Of a stretch of 62,196 bases of DNA, positions 1-9,131 are shown one piece after another. The position numbers were made by a program, and so were the translations under genes. The stretch is taken from assembly GCF_946480185.1 (NCBI RefSeq), contig NZ_CAMLIG010000023.1:1-62196 (forward strand). Reading direction: 5' to 3'. Numbering within the stretch: the stretch's first letter is position 1; each line of letters starts with the position of its first letter. The DNA comes from an uncultured Pedobacter sp. Lineage in GTDB: Bacteria; Bacteroidota; Bacteroidia; Sphingobacteriales; Sphingobacteriaceae. Below the pieces are notes generated by a model. That model had not been told where the DNA came from. It was given only the letters and a program-made list of their open reading frames with translations, and did not search any database.

Positions 1-66
1 GCACTACTCAATACTGGAAATCGCAAAGTTCTCAATACCCAATACGCACTACTCAGTACCAACCTC

Positions 67-1314
67 TTACCGCTCCACATTTTTTTCATACTCCACATAC
101 ATTTTAAAATAATCATTATATAAATTGAGGTAATCTATTTGGCTGTCATTCAGTTCTTTCCAGCTGTTCAAGACGGCACTTAAATCGGTTTTGTTTTCCT
201 GATAGTTCAGCATCATCACCTCGTAGCTTTTTTGGAATGATGGCAATATATGCTTCTGGTAAGTTTCTAACTCGGTAGTCATGTGTGCCAAATGCTGTTC
301 GTAGCTTTTAATCATTCCTCTGAGCTTATTTTGGAGGTTGTCCTTTTCCAGTTGTAAAGCACTACGCTCAAATTCATTTGCTTTAAGCTTACTTTTATAG
401 CTCTTTGCCGACCATGGAGCAATTGGAATACTGATGCCAGCCATCAAAGAAAATTCGTTAGGCATGGTATTATTGTAAGTCATCATGTGGTCGAAAGAAA
501 CGTTGAAATTAGGCTTCGCTTCATTTGTAATCATTTTGTTTGCCAACTGGAGGCTATTGATTTGTGCTTCTGTTTCCTTCATGATACTCCTGTTCGCCAC
601 CACCGAATCAATGTTTTCTACCAAATAGTGACTGATGTTTAAAGTAGTATCTACTTTCAGCGGAGCGTTGTACGAATTGTTCATTAATACATTCAACTTA
701 ATTTTACCGATGTGCGCATTTGCTAAAGCAGTAGTCAGCTTATTATTAGCCTCATATATATTCGCATCTAAACTATAAATTTGCGCTAAATCTGCTTTAT
801 TATAAGTGTATCTGATTTTTGCGACTTTTTTTAAAGTGCTTAAAATCTCGATGTTTTGGCCAATGAACTCGGCTTTTTTCTGTTCTAAAACTACCTCGTA
901 ATAATAGGAGCGGGCCAATGCTTTTAGCTCATTGAGGTTGTCCGTTTTTTGCGCTTTGGTAATGGCCGATTGGGCAGACAGGTAATCTTTCTCCGTCTCG
1001 CTTTTGCTATGGTTTAAGATTTCCTGCTGTGCACTAATCACAAATGAGCCTCCACGCATTTCAGGCGCTCTACTAAAATTGTTGTAAGGCGTCATATTTG
1101 TACCGACACCAACCATTGGAGCTTTCCATGCACTGGCACTGGCTACCAAAGCATCCTGCTGTTTCACTTGCTCATCGTAAATTTTTAATTCGGGGTTGTT
1201 AGTTTTAATTGCGTTTAAAACAGAATCAATCGTAACTACTTCCTGTGCAAGCAAGTTTAAATGCGCTACCAGCATCAGCGAAAGCGTAATTGCTATTTTT
1301 TTAGTGTACAACAT
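67..1314 (-). CDS. TolC family outer-membrane efflux protein (CusC-like)
   Basis: This is the outer-membrane channel of a tripartite heavy-metal efflux pump. The product is about 415 residues with an N-terminal signal peptide ending near LNLLAQ, followed by the long alpha-helical segments with Asn, Gln and Leu repeats expected of the OEP/TolC fold. I chose the ATG at 1314 (MLYTKKIAI...) over one seven codons upstream at 1335, because the longer form puts WRYW residues in front of a clean signal peptide. The gene overlaps the end of the RND pump gene by 14 bp, so the two are co-transcribed and probably translationally coupled. The sequence to the left (1-66) is short AT-rich intergenic DNA, and the periplasmic adaptor gene usual in this operon type would lie further left. 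The family is secure; the metal specificity is not visible. Confidence 0.88.
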   Translation of the reverse strand: MLYTKKIAITLSLMLVAHLNLLAQEVVTIDSVLNAIKTNNPELKIYDEQVKQQDALVASASAWKAPMVGVGTNMTPYNNFSRAPEMRGGSFVISAQQEILNHSKSETEKDYLSAQSAITKAQKTDNLNELKALARSYYYEVVLEQKKAEFIGQNIEILSTLKKVAKIRYTYNKADLAQIYSLDANIYEANNKLTTALANAHIGKIKLNVLMNNSYNAPLKVDTTLNISHYLVENIDSVVANRSIMKETEAQINSLQLANKMITNEAKPNFNVSFDHMMTYNNTMPNEFSLMAGISIPIAPWSAKSYKSKLKANEFERSALQLEKDNLQNKLRGMIKSYEQHLAHMTTELETYQKHILPSFQKSYEVMMLNYQENKTDLSAVLNSWKELNDSQIDYLNLYNDYFKMYVEYEKNVER

Positions 1315-3235
1315 CCAATACCTCCATCTTTCCAAATTTTTTCAACTCATACTCCTTAGTCATCAAAAAGATGAGCGGAGTAACCAATAAAATATGTGTG
1401 GACGATGTTAACACACCGCCAATCATGGGCAATACTATAGGAAGCATGACATCACTGCCTACGCCCGTACTCCATAAAACAGGCACCAAGCCAAATAAAG
1501 CCACACAAACCGTCATTATTTTTGGGCGCAAACGTTTGGATGCACCTCTAATCACATATTCTTTGATATCTTCTTTGGTGATGGTTTCCTGGCTGTTGCC
1601 TTTTTCTTTCACCAATTGTTGCATGGCATCATTTAAATAAATTACCATTACTACACCAGTTTCTACGGCAATTCCAAACAGGGCAATAAAACCAACTGCA
1701 ACCGCTATTGATAGGTTAACTCCATAAAAATAAACCATTAATGCACCACCAATTAAAGCAAAAGGTATAGTCACTAAGCTCAAAAAAGCTTCTCGGATAG
1801 ATTTGAAAGCCAAGTAAAGTGCTAAGAAAATAATCACCAGCACAAAGGGTAAAATGAGCAATAAGGTTTTTTCGCCACGGATTAAGTTTTCATACTGCCC
1901 GCTCCATTCTACAAAATAGCCTTTTGGTAATTTAAGCTCTTTGTTTACTTGCTCTCTGGCATCATTAACGGTACTCCCCAAATCGCGGTCACGCACATTA
2001 AACATTACTGCGCCACGCAATAAGGCATTTTCGGAGGTAATCATCGGCGGACCATCGCTAAAAGAAAAATCAACTACAGCCGATAGTGGAATGATTCCAG
2101 CATCCGGAGAATTTACAGGAATACGCTTTAATTTGGCAACACTATTTCTGTAATCTTCACCCAAACGAACAGAAATTCCAAAACGCTCTCTGCCCTCAAT
2201 GGTATTGGTAAACGGAACGCCACCAATTGCAGATTCTACAACCTCATTAATATCTTTTACCGTTAATCCATAACGAGTTAAAGCTTCTCTATTGATGTTA
2301 GCATTTAAGTATTTTCCGCCTGTTACCGGTTCTACATAAAGGTCTTTAACGCCGTTTATACCGGTTAGTTTTTCTTTGATTTGTTCTTCAACTTTGGCAA
2401 TCTCCCTTAGGTTTTGGCCATAAACCTTGATGCCAACATCTGTACGAATTCCTGTAGAAAGCATATTGATACGGTTGATGATAGGCTGTGTCCATCCGTT
2501 TACCACTCCCGGGATTTGTAGTTTAGCATCCAATTCATCAACAATCTTTTTCTTAGTCATGCCTTCTCGCCATTGGTTTTTTGGTTTTAGCTGAATGATG
2601 GTTTCAATCATATTGATAGGGGAGTTGTCTGTTGCGGTATTTGCCCGACCAGCCTTTCCGAGCACTTGTTCTACCTCCGGCGTTGACTTAATGATTTTAT
2701 CCTGCACCTGCAAAATCCGTTTGATTTCCGAATTGGAAACATCGGGTAAAGTCACCGGCATAAATAAAATGGATTGTTCATCCAGTGGGGGCATAAACTC
2801 TCGACCCAAACTAAACAACAACGGAATACTGATGAGCAAAGCCACAATATTTATCCCGATGGTGGTTTTTCGATATTTTAAACAGGCTTTAATGGTAGGC
2901 TCGTAAATACGCTCCAAAAACCTGTTGATAGGATTGTGGTTGTCTGGCTTAAAATTGCCTTTCATAAAAAAGGAGATGAGCACTGGTGCCAAAGTGACTA
3001 CCAAAAACGCATCTACAATTAAAATGAAAGTTTTGGTATAAGCCAAAGGATGAAAAAGCTTTCCTTCTTGCCCGGTTAATAAAAATACCGGCAAAAAAGA
3101 GGTAATGATGATTACTGTGGAGTAAAATACACCACGAGAAACCTGTTTACAAGCTCTTTCGATGATGATTAAGCGTTCCTGATTGTCGAGTTTAACGAAA
3201 TCCTTATCGGAACTTTTCTTAAATATATTGCTCAT
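1301..3235 (-). CDS. CusA/CzcA-type heavy-metal RND transporter, C-terminal part
   Basis: This 644-residue product is the C-terminal three fifths of a heavy-metal-efflux RND pump that drives metal export by proton influx. It begins in the cytoplasmic loop before the fifth membrane helix and then reads ITSFLPVFLLTGQEGKLFHP, a hallmark of CusA/CzcA. It continues through the second periplasmic domain (TATDNSPINMIETIIQLKP, and NMLSTGIRTDVGIKVYG) to the last membrane helices, with the conserved Glu of the AVETGVVMV segment. The start codon lies one base beyond the stop of the upstream part (TAATATG), in another frame. The two parts together have the usual length of about 1070 residues. Either this is a real split protein joined in the membrane, or a one-base frameshift separates what was one gene. 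Confidence 0.85.
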   Translation of the reverse strand: MSNIFKKSSDKDFVKLDNQERLIIIERACKQVSRGVFYSTVIIITSFLPVFLLTGQEGKLFHPLAYTKTFILIVDAFLVVTLAPVLISFFMKGNFKPDNHNPINRFLERIYEPTIKACLKYRKTTIGINIVALLISIPLLFSLGREFMPPLDEQSILFMPVTLPDVSNSEIKRILQVQDKIIKSTPEVEQVLGKAGRANTATDNSPINMIETIIQLKPKNQWREGMTKKKIVDELDAKLQIPGVVNGWTQPIINRINMLSTGIRTDVGIKVYGQNLREIAKVEEQIKEKLTGINGVKDLYVEPVTGGKYLNANINREALTRYGLTVKDINEVVESAIGGVPFTNTIEGRERFGISVRLGEDYRNSVAKLKRIPVNSPDAGIIPLSAVVDFSFSDGPPMITSENALLRGAVMFNVRDRDLGSTVNDAREQVNKELKLPKGYFVEWSGQYENLIRGEKTLLLILPFVLVIIFLALYLAFKSIREAFLSLVTIPFALIGGALMVYFYGVNLSIAVAVGFIALFGIAVETGVVMVIYLNDAMQQLVKEKGNSQETITKEDIKEYVIRGASKRLRPKIMTVCVALFGLVPVLWSTGVGSDVMLPIVLPMIGGVLTSSTHILLVTPLIFLMTKEYELKKFGKMEVLDVVH

Positions 3236-3236
3236 A

Positions 3237-4523
3237 TTATTCCGATTTTGAGTTTAACTCTGCCTGACGCACAGACAGCTGTTTATAAGCATTTTCAGAC
3301 ATGATGATGCCATTATCTACAATTACTCCAATGGCGAGCGCAATTCCTGTTAAAGACATGATATTGGAGCTGATATCAAAAGCATTCAGTAAAATAAAAC
3401 TGGCCGCAATGGTAATTGGAATTTGTATAATAATGCTGATGGCGCTTCGCCAATGCAATAGAAAAAGGAAAACGATGATGGAAACCACAATCATTTCTTC
3501 AATGAGCGTATTGCGTACACTGCTGATGGCTTCTTTAATTAAACCGCTTCTGTCATAAACAATATTAAATTTCACGCCTTCGGGCAATCCTTTGGCCACT
3601 TCCGTCATTTTAGCTTTTACACGAGTAATTACTTCGTCGGCATTTTCTCCAGAGCGCATCACTACAATTCCGCCAACGGCTTCACCTTCTCCATTTAAAT
3701 CAAAAATCCCTAATCGGCTATCGCCCACCATTTGCACATTGGCGATGTCTTTTATCTTTACAGGGATAGATTGTTTGGTTGTAATGGCTAAGTTTTCAAT
3801 TTCTTCGATAGATTTGAGGTAGCCCGAGGTTTTAATGATGTATCCCATATCACTGAGCTCAAATTTTCTACCACCGGTTTCGTTGTTATTATTGTTTACG
3901 GCATCCATGACTTGGTTAATCCCCAATTTGAAATAACTCAGTTTATTGGGGTCGATACTGATTTGATATTGTTTCTGGAAACCACCGAAAGAAGCAATTT
4001 CACTAACGCCGTCCACATTTTGCAAGCCAAGCTTTACATACCAATCCTGTAAGGCTCTTTGTTCGCCAAGGTTCATTCCTGGTGCGTCTAAAGTGTACCA
4101 TAATATATGACCAACACCAGTTCCGTCTGGGCCTAAAGTAGGGGCAACGCCAGTTGGTAAAGTATTGTTTACCGTACTCAGTTTCTCTAAAACGCGGGAA
4201 CGGGCCCAATAAGGGTCAACATTATCTTTAAAAATTACGTAGATAAAGCTCATCCCAAACATGGAGTTTGCTCTTACGTATTTTACCTTCGGAATGCCTT
4301 GCAAGCCGGTTACCAGGGGGTAAGTAATTTGGTCTTCAATAATTTGCGGACTTCGGCCTTGCCATTCGGTAAAAACAATTACCTGATTTTCTGATAGATC
4401 TGGAATTGCATCAATTTTATTGGTCTGTATAGCAAAAACGCCAAAACCAAATATTACGATCGCGACCAAAAGTACCACAAACCTATTGCGAAGTGATATT
4501 GAAATCAGTTTCTCAATCATCAA
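3237..4523 (-). CDS. CusA/CzcA-type heavy-metal RND transporter, N-terminal part
   Basis: This is the N-terminal 428 residues of the same inner-membrane RND pump. Visible are the first membrane helix (FVVLLVAIVIFGFGVFAIQ), the HME-specific stretch PDLSENQVIVFTEWQGRSPQ, the first periplasmic porter domain, and helices 2-4 ending in LAIGVIVDNGIIMSENAYK. The Asp of VDNG matches the proton-relay residue of helix 4. The frame closes in the following cytosolic loop (AELNSKSE, then TAA). No residue needed in this half is obviously missing. The gene is 74 bp downstream of the HYC_CC_PP gene and belongs to that operon. The break falls in a cytosolic loop, which in principle would let two half-proteins assemble, but a frameshift is equally possible. 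Confidence 0.85.
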   Translation of the reverse strand: MMIEKLISISLRNRFVVLLVAIVIFGFGVFAIQTNKIDAIPDLSENQVIVFTEWQGRSPQIIEDQITYPLVTGLQGIPKVKYVRANSMFGMSFIYVIFKDNVDPYWARSRVLEKLSTVNNTLPTGVAPTLGPDGTGVGHILWYTLDAPGMNLGEQRALQDWYVKLGLQNVDGVSEIASFGGFQKQYQISIDPNKLSYFKLGINQVMDAVNNNNNETGGRKFELSDMGYIIKTSGYLKSIEEIENLAITTKQSIPVKIKDIANVQMVGDSRLGIFDLNGEGEAVGGIVVMRSGENADEVITRVKAKMTEVAKGLPEGVKFNIVYDRSGLIKEAISSVRNTLIEEMIVVSIIVFLFLLHWRSAISIIIQIPITIAASFILLNAFDISSNIMSLTGIALAIGVIVDNGIIMSENAYKQLSVRQAELNSKSE

Positions 4524-4597
4524 TAGAAAAATAAATAAACAATGGATTAGCTTGAATCAGTCAAGCTTTAGAATTTAAAAGGAAAGAAAGGGAAATT

Positions 4598-5041
4598 CTA
4601 ATTACGGAATTGCTGTAGCAAGATGTATAAACCTTGCTTTAACAGCGGAAATAGGGAGACCTCGGGTTCTTTTTCCTGCTCTTTTTCATCATCACCGTTA
4701 AAATTAAATAAGCTGATGAAGTAATGATTGATAAAGGTGAAGCTTTTAGCGAATGCAGATTGGTTTTTTTCTTTTTCGGCAGAAACTTTATGGTCTGTTT
4801 TTGCTACGATATGTGTGTTTTTACAGCAAGTATCTGCTTTTTTTAAGGAGACGGTTTTTGAATTTAGCTCACAATCGCCTTTTTTGAGCTTGGATTGCAT
4901 ACCGCAATCCTCATCGTTTTGGTTGAATGAAACTTTTTGTAATTCACCAGAGCAGTAATGCAAGTTCACAGCCATTCCTGATGAGGTAATAAATACCATC
5001 AGCGAAAGCAATAGAACTATACCTGACCTGATCCTTTTCAT
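4598..5041 (-). CDS. HYC_CC_PP family small secreted protein
   Basis: This 147-residue protein has an N-terminal signal or anchor helix (GIVLLLSLMVFITSSGMAVNL) followed at once by HYCSGEL, then further cysteines at EDCGMQ and GDCEL, and a vicinal pair in DTCCKN. This order (HYC, then CC, then a proline near the C-terminus) defines the HYC_CC_PP family, which is common beside metal-efflux genes in Bacteroidota. The Cys and His content suggests periplasmic metal binding, but that role is an inference. It is the first gene of the minus-strand efflux operon, ahead of the CusA halves. The region 5042-5176 separates it from a divergent gene and must hold its promoter. No metal-sensor gene is next to it. 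Confidence 0.8.
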   Translation of the reverse strand: MKRIRSGIVLLLSLMVFITSSGMAVNLHYCSGELQKVSFNQNDEDCGMQSKLKKGDCELNSKTVSLKKADTCCKNTHIVAKTDHKVSAEKEKNQSAFAKSFTFINHYFISLFNFNGDDEKEQEKEPEVSLFPLLKQGLYILLQQFRN

Positions 5042-5176
5042 TTGCTCAAAATTAAAATATTTTTTGATAAAAGCCTAAGGCAATAAAAATGTTACCATTG
5101 GATGTTTAATCTCAGCCTTGTTGCTTCAAAAATGTTTTACTTATATTGGAACAATTTTAAAATTCGGCTATTTGCA

Positions 5177-5437
5177 ATGTTAATCCCAAATTACCATAAC
5201 GATTCAGAGAAAATCCAGCTCTTAAAATTATTAGCAGAAATGCAGAATTTGAGAAAAGATATGGGTGCTTATATTGAGCATTATTACCATGACGAAGATA
5301 CCATCATTGTAAAGTTGACAAATGGTATTTTAAAAATTAAGGAAGCTTTTATGGAACAATATCCCAATGCTGATGCGAAACTTAATGCTCCGGAAATCAA
5401 AAAACTAGCAGAAGGATTTGTAGATTCTACGGTTTAG
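5177..5437 (+). CDS. Hypothetical small helical protein
   Basis: I do not recognise this product. From the ATG at 5177 it is 86 residues (MLIPNYHNDSEKIQLLKL...), mostly predicted helix, acidic and polar, with no signal peptide and no cysteine. The frame is open from an earlier ATG at 5102, but the extra 25 residues (SLVASKMFYLYWNNFKIRL) look like translated upstream DNA. It is divergent from the metal-efflux operon and is followed by about 200 bp with no clear feature. Codon use resembles its neighbours, so it is probably a real gene, but the start and function are uncertain. Confidence 0.5.
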   Translation: MLIPNYHNDSEKIQLLKLLAEMQNLRKDMGAYIEHYYHDEDTIIVKLTNGILKIKEAFMEQYPNADAKLNAPEIKKLAEGFVDSTV

Positions 5438-5638
5438 TTAGTTAAACCGGTGAGGAATTTATGATTCTTTCTCAATAGCATTAAGTTAAGAAATGTCACT
5501 TTGATATACCAAGCATCTCATTAGTAAGTCATGCTTATAAAATAAGTCACCAGCAAACTTAACATTCAATACTTGTTTTTTAAAATAAGTGTGACAATTA
5601 CCAAACCTAGAAAACCCATCTTTACAAAAAAGAAACAC

Positions 5639-7654
5639 ATGTCAAATCAACTCAAAAATTCCTCTTCTCCATATCTTTTACAACACGCTAATAACCCCGT
5701 TAATTGGTATCCTTGGGGAAAAGAAGCCTTAGATAAAGCCAAAGAAGAAAATAAATTGATACTGGTGAGTATTGGTTATTCGGCTTGTCATTGGTGCCAC
5801 GTAATGGAGCATGAAAGTTTTGAGAGCGAGGAAGTGGCCGAGTTGATGAACCGTTTTTTCGTGTGTATAAAGATTGACAGGGAAGAGCGACCGGATATTG
5901 ACCAGATTTACATGACCGCAGTTCAGTTAATGACCGGAAGCGGCGGTTGGCCATTAAATTGCTTTTGTTTGCCAGACCAACGTCCAATTTACGGAGGAAC
6001 TTATTTCCGGAAGCAGGATTGGATGAACCTGTTGACCAATTTGGCGCATTTTTACGATACCAAACCCGAAGAAGCTGAAAATTATGCCGTAAAACTCACG
6101 GAAGGCATTAAACAATCTGAAAAGTTAACTTTCGTTCATACAGAGCGGGGTTTTACAAAAGAAGATTTATCTGAGATTTTAGAACCTTGGAAAATGCTTT
6201 TTGATTTTACGGAAGGCGGACATAACCGGGCACCAAAATTCCCGATGCCCAATAACTGGAGTTTTTTAATGCAAGCGGCGCATTTGTTAAAAGATGAAGC
6301 AGCACATGTGATTGTACGTTTAACTTTGGACAAAATGGCTTCCGGTGGAATTTATGATCATTTGCGTGGCGGTTTTGCCCGTTATTCTGTAGATGGAAAA
6401 TGGCACATTCCTCATTTCGAAAAAATGTTGTATGACAACGGACAGTTAATTTCGCTTTACGCTGATGCTTATAAATGGTGTGGCGAGGAGCGTTACAAAG
6501 AAGTAGTTTATGAAACCTTTGATTGGCTCAAGGCGGAGATGACATCGCCGGAAGTTGGCTTTTACTCGGCTTTGGACGCAGATAGCGAAGGCGTTGAGGG
6601 CAAGTTTTATACTTGGGATAAAAAAGAAATCGACGGAATTTTGGACGAGGACGCCTTGTTGTTCAATACTTTTTATGAGGTAAGTGAAGATGGCAATTGG
6701 GAAGAAGAACACATCAACAATTTATGGATTAGAAAAGAAAAAGCGGACGTCGCTCATGCTTTTGGCATCAGCGAAGCACAACTGAATGAAAAGCTGAAAG
6801 TAGCAAAAGCAAAATTGCTAAACATCAGGAATAAAAGAGTGCATCCCGGTTTGGATGATAAAATCCTGACTTCTTGGAACGCCTTAATGTTGAGCGGTTT
6901 GTGCAATGCCTACCAAGCATTTGCTGATGAAAAATTTCTTGATTTAGCATTAGCTAATATCAAATTCTTAGAAGAAAAAATCGTAAAGCCTAATGGCGGA
7001 TTGTATCGTAACTATAAAAACGGTAAAGCTACTATTAACGGTTTTTTAGATGATTATGCCTTATTTATTCAAGCTTTAATCAACGTTTACGAAATCACTT
7101 TTGACGAAACTAAATTACAGCAAGCCAGAGCATTAACAGATTTTGTTTTGGATCATTTCAGAGACGATGAATCGGGAATGTTATTTTACACTTCTGATGA
7201 AGACGAAGCTTTAATTGCCAGAAAATATGAAGTTTTAGATAATGTGATTCCAGCTTCAAACTCCGTAATGGCACATAACATAAAGAAACTTTCCCTGCTT
7301 TTTGATAACGAGCGCTATCATAATATCTATACCCACATGCTGAAAACGGTAGCTCCAAACATAAAAAGTTACGCTTCAGGTTATTCCAATTGGGCATCGT
7401 TGTTGTTGCAAGAGGTTACAGGAAGCTTCGAGATTGCAATTACAGGGGAAGATTTTGCCGAAAAACGTAAAGAATTAGAAAAAATTTACATTCCTAACAA
7501 GATTATTTTGGGAGGTAAGCAAGGAAATTTACCTTTGTTGCAAGACAAGTTTGTTGGCGAAACCAGAATTTTTGTTTGTAAAGATAAAAGCTGTAGGCTG
7601 CCGGTGAGCGATGTAAGTGAAGCAATTAAACAAATTTTTGAACAGAAACCATAA
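5639..7654 (+). CDS. Thioredoxin-like domain protein of the DUF255/YyaL (SSP411) family
   Basis: The 671-residue product begins [19 protein letters not shown], the standard start of this family, so I chose the ATG at 5639 over an upstream extension to 5573. Residues 1-160 are the thioredoxin-like DUF255 domain, with a CHWC motif at Cys50-Cys53 and HVMEHESFE following. Residues from about 190 to 600 form an (alpha/alpha)6-barrel-like region of the N-acylglucosamine 2-epimerase/cellulase type ([28 protein letters not shown]). The family is found from bacteria to man (SPATA20) and its reaction is not established. It stands alone, with the SlyD-like gene 21 bp downstream probably on the same transcript. 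The length is normal. Confidence 0.9.
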   Translation: MSNQLKNSSSPYLLQHANNPVNWYPWGKEALDKAKEENKLILVSIGYSACHWCHVMEHESFESEEVAELMNRFFVCIKIDREERPDIDQIYMTAVQLMTGSGGWPLNCFCLPDQRPIYGGTYFRKQDWMNLLTNLAHFYDTKPEEAENYAVKLTEGIKQSEKLTFVHTERGFTKEDLSEILEPWKMLFDFTEGGHNRAPKFPMPNNWSFLMQAAHLLKDEAAHVIVRLTLDKMASGGIYDHLRGGFARYSVDGKWHIPHFEKMLYDNGQLISLYADAYKWCGEERYKEVVYETFDWLKAEMTSPEVGFYSALDADSEGVEGKFYTWDKKEIDGILDEDALLFNTFYEVSEDGNWEEEHINNLWIRKEKADVAHAFGISEAQLNEKLKVAKAKLLNIRNKRVHPGLDDKILTSWNALMLSGLCNAYQAFADEKFLDLALANIKFLEEKIVKPNGGLYRNYKNGKATINGFLDDYALFIQALINVYEITFDETKLQQARALTDFVLDHFRDDESGMLFYTSDEDEALIARKYEVLDNVIPASNSVMAHNIKKLSLLFDNERYHNIYTHMLKTVAPNIKSYASGYSNWASLLLQEVTGSFEIAITGEDFAEKRKELEKIYIPNKIILGGKQGNLPLLQDKFVGETRIFVCKDKSCRLPVSDVSEAIKQIFEQKP

Positions 7655-7675
7655 GGGTTTCGCAATTACCAACAC

Positions 7676-8170
7676 ATGAAGATTGACAATAACCACGTAG
7701 TATCATTAACCTATGATTTATACGTAACAGAAAACGGCGAAAAAAAACACGTTGAAAGCGCTACAACAGAAAATCCACTGGTTTTTCTTTACGGAGTAGG
7801 CATGATGTTGCCAAAGTTTGAAGAACATTTAACAGGCTTAGCCATAGGCGACGATTATGGATTTAGCTTAAGTGCTGCAGACGGTTACGGGGAGTATGAC
7901 GAAAAAGCAGTAGCTCCACTTCCGAAAGATATGTTTGGCGACCAACCTTTACCGGAAATTGGTTCAGTTTTACCTTTACAGGATAATAATGGCGGACAGT
8001 TTCAAGGTAGAGTGGTTTCTATTACAGAAGATTCGGTTCTGGTTGATTTAAACCACCCAATGGCTGGTCACGAATTACATTTTAACGGAACCATCCAAGA
8101 TGTTAGGCCTGCAAGTCAAGAAGAGTTAGACCACGGTCACGTACACGGCGAAGGCGGACATCACCACTAG
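7676..8170 (+). CDS. FKBP-type peptidyl-prolyl cis-trans isomerase, SlyD-like
   Basis: This 164-residue cytosolic isomerase and chaperone has the SlyD layout. A first half of the FKBP domain (VSLTYDLYV, then LVFLYGVGMMLPKFEEHLTG) is followed by the inserted chaperone flap (GDDYGFSLSAADGYGEYDEKAV to about residue 120). The FKBP fold then closes with NHPMAGHELHFNGTIQDVR. The C-terminus is a short His-rich tail (DHGHVHGEGGHHH), which in the family binds nickel or other divalent metals. The gene lies 21 bp after the DUF255 gene and is closed by a strong terminator hairpin at 8190-8221. Family assignment is secure; any metal-delivery role is inferred. Confidence 0.9.
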   Translation: MKIDNNHVVSLTYDLYVTENGEKKHVESATTENPLVFLYGVGMMLPKFEEHLTGLAIGDDYGFSLSAADGYGEYDEKAVAPLPKDMFGDQPLPEIGSVLPLQDNNGGQFQGRVVSITEDSVLVDLNHPMAGHELHFNGTIQDVRPASQEELDHGHVHGEGGHHH

Positions 8171-8189
8171 TCTTTTGATTATTTTTTTG

Positions 8190-8221
8190 AAAGCATTCTC
8201 TGTAAAGAGGATGCTTTTTTT
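8190..8221 (+). terminator. Rho-independent terminator after the SlyD-like gene
   Basis: The arms AAAGCATTCTCT and AGAGGATGCTTT pair around a GTAA loop with one mismatched position, and run into a tract of seven or more T residues. It sits 20 bp after the stop codon. Confidence 0.85.
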
Positions 8222-8230
8222 GTTTCTTTC

Positions 8231-8331
8231 GTCACCTCGAGGTACGAGAGGTCTCACATATAGGTATTCAAGCGATAGAACGACATAAAAGATTTGCGAG
8301 TGCGATGTGTCCTGTCGTCGACATGACGAGG
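8231..8331. repeat. Foldback repeat, copy A
   Basis: This is the first of three closely spaced copies. The element begins GTCACCTCGAGGTACGAGAG and ends GTCGTCGACATGACGAG. The outer ends are inverted (GTCA..TCGA against TCGA..TGAC), and each end also contains its own small dyad (CCTCG/CGAGG-like on the left, GTCGAC on the right). The middle (GGTATTCAAGCGATAGAACG) is shared with copy D. There is no coding capacity. It behaves like a REP or MITE-like intergenic element. Confidence 0.8.
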
Positions 8332-8342
8332 CCCCGTCAGCC

Positions 8343-8449
8343 GTCACCTCGAGGAACGAGAGGTCTCACATTATAAGTATTCCGGCCACATCCACGATGA
8401 GCAGGTAAAGACTTGCGAGTGCGATGTCTCCTGTCGTCGACATGACGAG
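8343..8449. repeat. Foldback repeat, copy B
   Basis: The left end is nearly identical to copy A (one change in GAGGAACG), and the right end TCCTGTCGTCGACATGACGAG is the same. The centre differs (TTCCGGCCACATCCACGATG). Copy A to copy B is 112 bp start to start, with a CCCCGTCAGCC-like linker that recurs between copies B and C. Confidence 0.8.
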
Positions 8450-8462
8450 CCCCTCGTCAGCC

Positions 8463-8549
8463 GTCACCTCGAGGTACGAGAGGTCTCACATATAGGTATC
8501 CAAGCGATATTGACAAACGCGTAGAGATTTGCAGGTGAGATGAATGACG
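8463..8549. repeat. Foldback repeat, copy C, degraded right end
   Basis: The left end is identical to copy A through CACATATAGGTAT, then the sequence diverges, and the right end is replaced by AGGTGAGATGAATGACGGAT. This copy is truncated or decayed on the side facing the GIY-YIG gene. Confidence 0.75.
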
Positions 8550-8646
8550 GATATGAATCACTCTGAACTACTTCTTTTTTATAAGTCAGTTTCGTACGCT
8601 ATGTGTTTTTGTATTTAGCTTTTGACTAAAATCGTTAAATTTAATA

Positions 8647-8949
8647 ATGGAACGAGGTGGCTGTATTTACATCATGACGAACGATTACAGGAAAACATTA
8701 TATATTGGTGTTACTTCAAATCTTCAAGCGAGGATATTGGAACATATCAGTCATCTTTATCCTAAAAGTTTTACTGCTAAATACAACTTACATTCTTGTG
8801 TATATTATGAAACTTTCTTTAGTATCGAAGAAGCTATTGCAAGAGAAAAGGAATTAAAGGCATGGAGACGTTCTAAAAAGAACGAACTGATTAGTTCGGC
8901 AAACCCAACGTGGACAGATTTGTGGTTAGGTGAGATAAGTAAATGGTAA
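8647..8949 (+). CDS. Standalone GIY-YIG nuclease domain protein (UPF0213-like)
   Basis: This 100-residue protein is a single GIY-YIG domain. It has CIYIMTNDYRKTLYIGVTSN (the GIY and YIG strands), the Arg of LQARILEHISH, and AIAREKELKAWRRSKKNELI with the Glu and Lys/Arg cluster that supports metal binding. These are the usual active-site elements, and none is obviously missing. Such lone domains are endonuclease-like proteins of unknown biological role. The gene is enclosed by foldback repeats, three on the left (8231-8549) and one 16 bp beyond its stop (8966-9064), and has no protein-coding partner. Function in repeat mobility is a hypothesis; DNA repair is an alternative. Confidence 0.85.
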   Translation: MERGGCIYIMTNDYRKTLYIGVTSNLQARILEHISHLYPKSFTAKYNLHSCVYYETFFSIEEAIAREKELKAWRRSKKNELISSANPTWTDLWLGEISKW

Positions 8950-8965
8950 AATCAATTCTCCGTTC

Positions 8966-9064
8966 GTCACCTCGAGGTACGAGAGGTCTCACATTATAAG
9001 TATTCAAGCGATAGAACGACATAAAAGATTTGCGTGTGCGATGTCTCCTGTCGTCAACATGACG
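8966..9064. repeat. Foldback repeat, copy D
   Basis: This is a full-length copy with the same orientation as A-C. Its central part (TATTCAAGCGATAGAACGAC) matches copy A, and its right end TCCTGTCGTCAACATGACG differs from A by one or two bases. It begins 16 bp after the GIY-YIG stop codon. Confidence 0.8.
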
Positions 9065-9131
9065 GAATGATTAATTCCTTTTTTATGTCATAATTAATTA
9101 TTTATCAACATTATTTTGGTAAAGAAATAAA

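Larger units (their letters stand above)
8222..8646. other. Intergenic stretch holding repeat copies A-C
   Basis: Between the SlyD-like terminator and the GIY-YIG gene there are about 425 bp. The first 330 bp are the three repeat copies with short linkers. The last 97 bp (8550-8646) are AT-rich and probably hold the GIY-YIG gene promoter. No reading frame here resembles a protein. Confidence 0.7.

Noticed and set aside
8126..8347. 73-codon minus-strand open frame
   Set aside because: It spans the SlyD-like tail, the terminator hairpin and repeat copy A, and has no protein character.
8231..8549. Possible CRISPR array
   Set aside because: Units are about 110 bp with long conserved ends, only three in a row, with no short repeat and unique spacer pattern, no cas genes, and a fourth copy lies on the far side of a gene.
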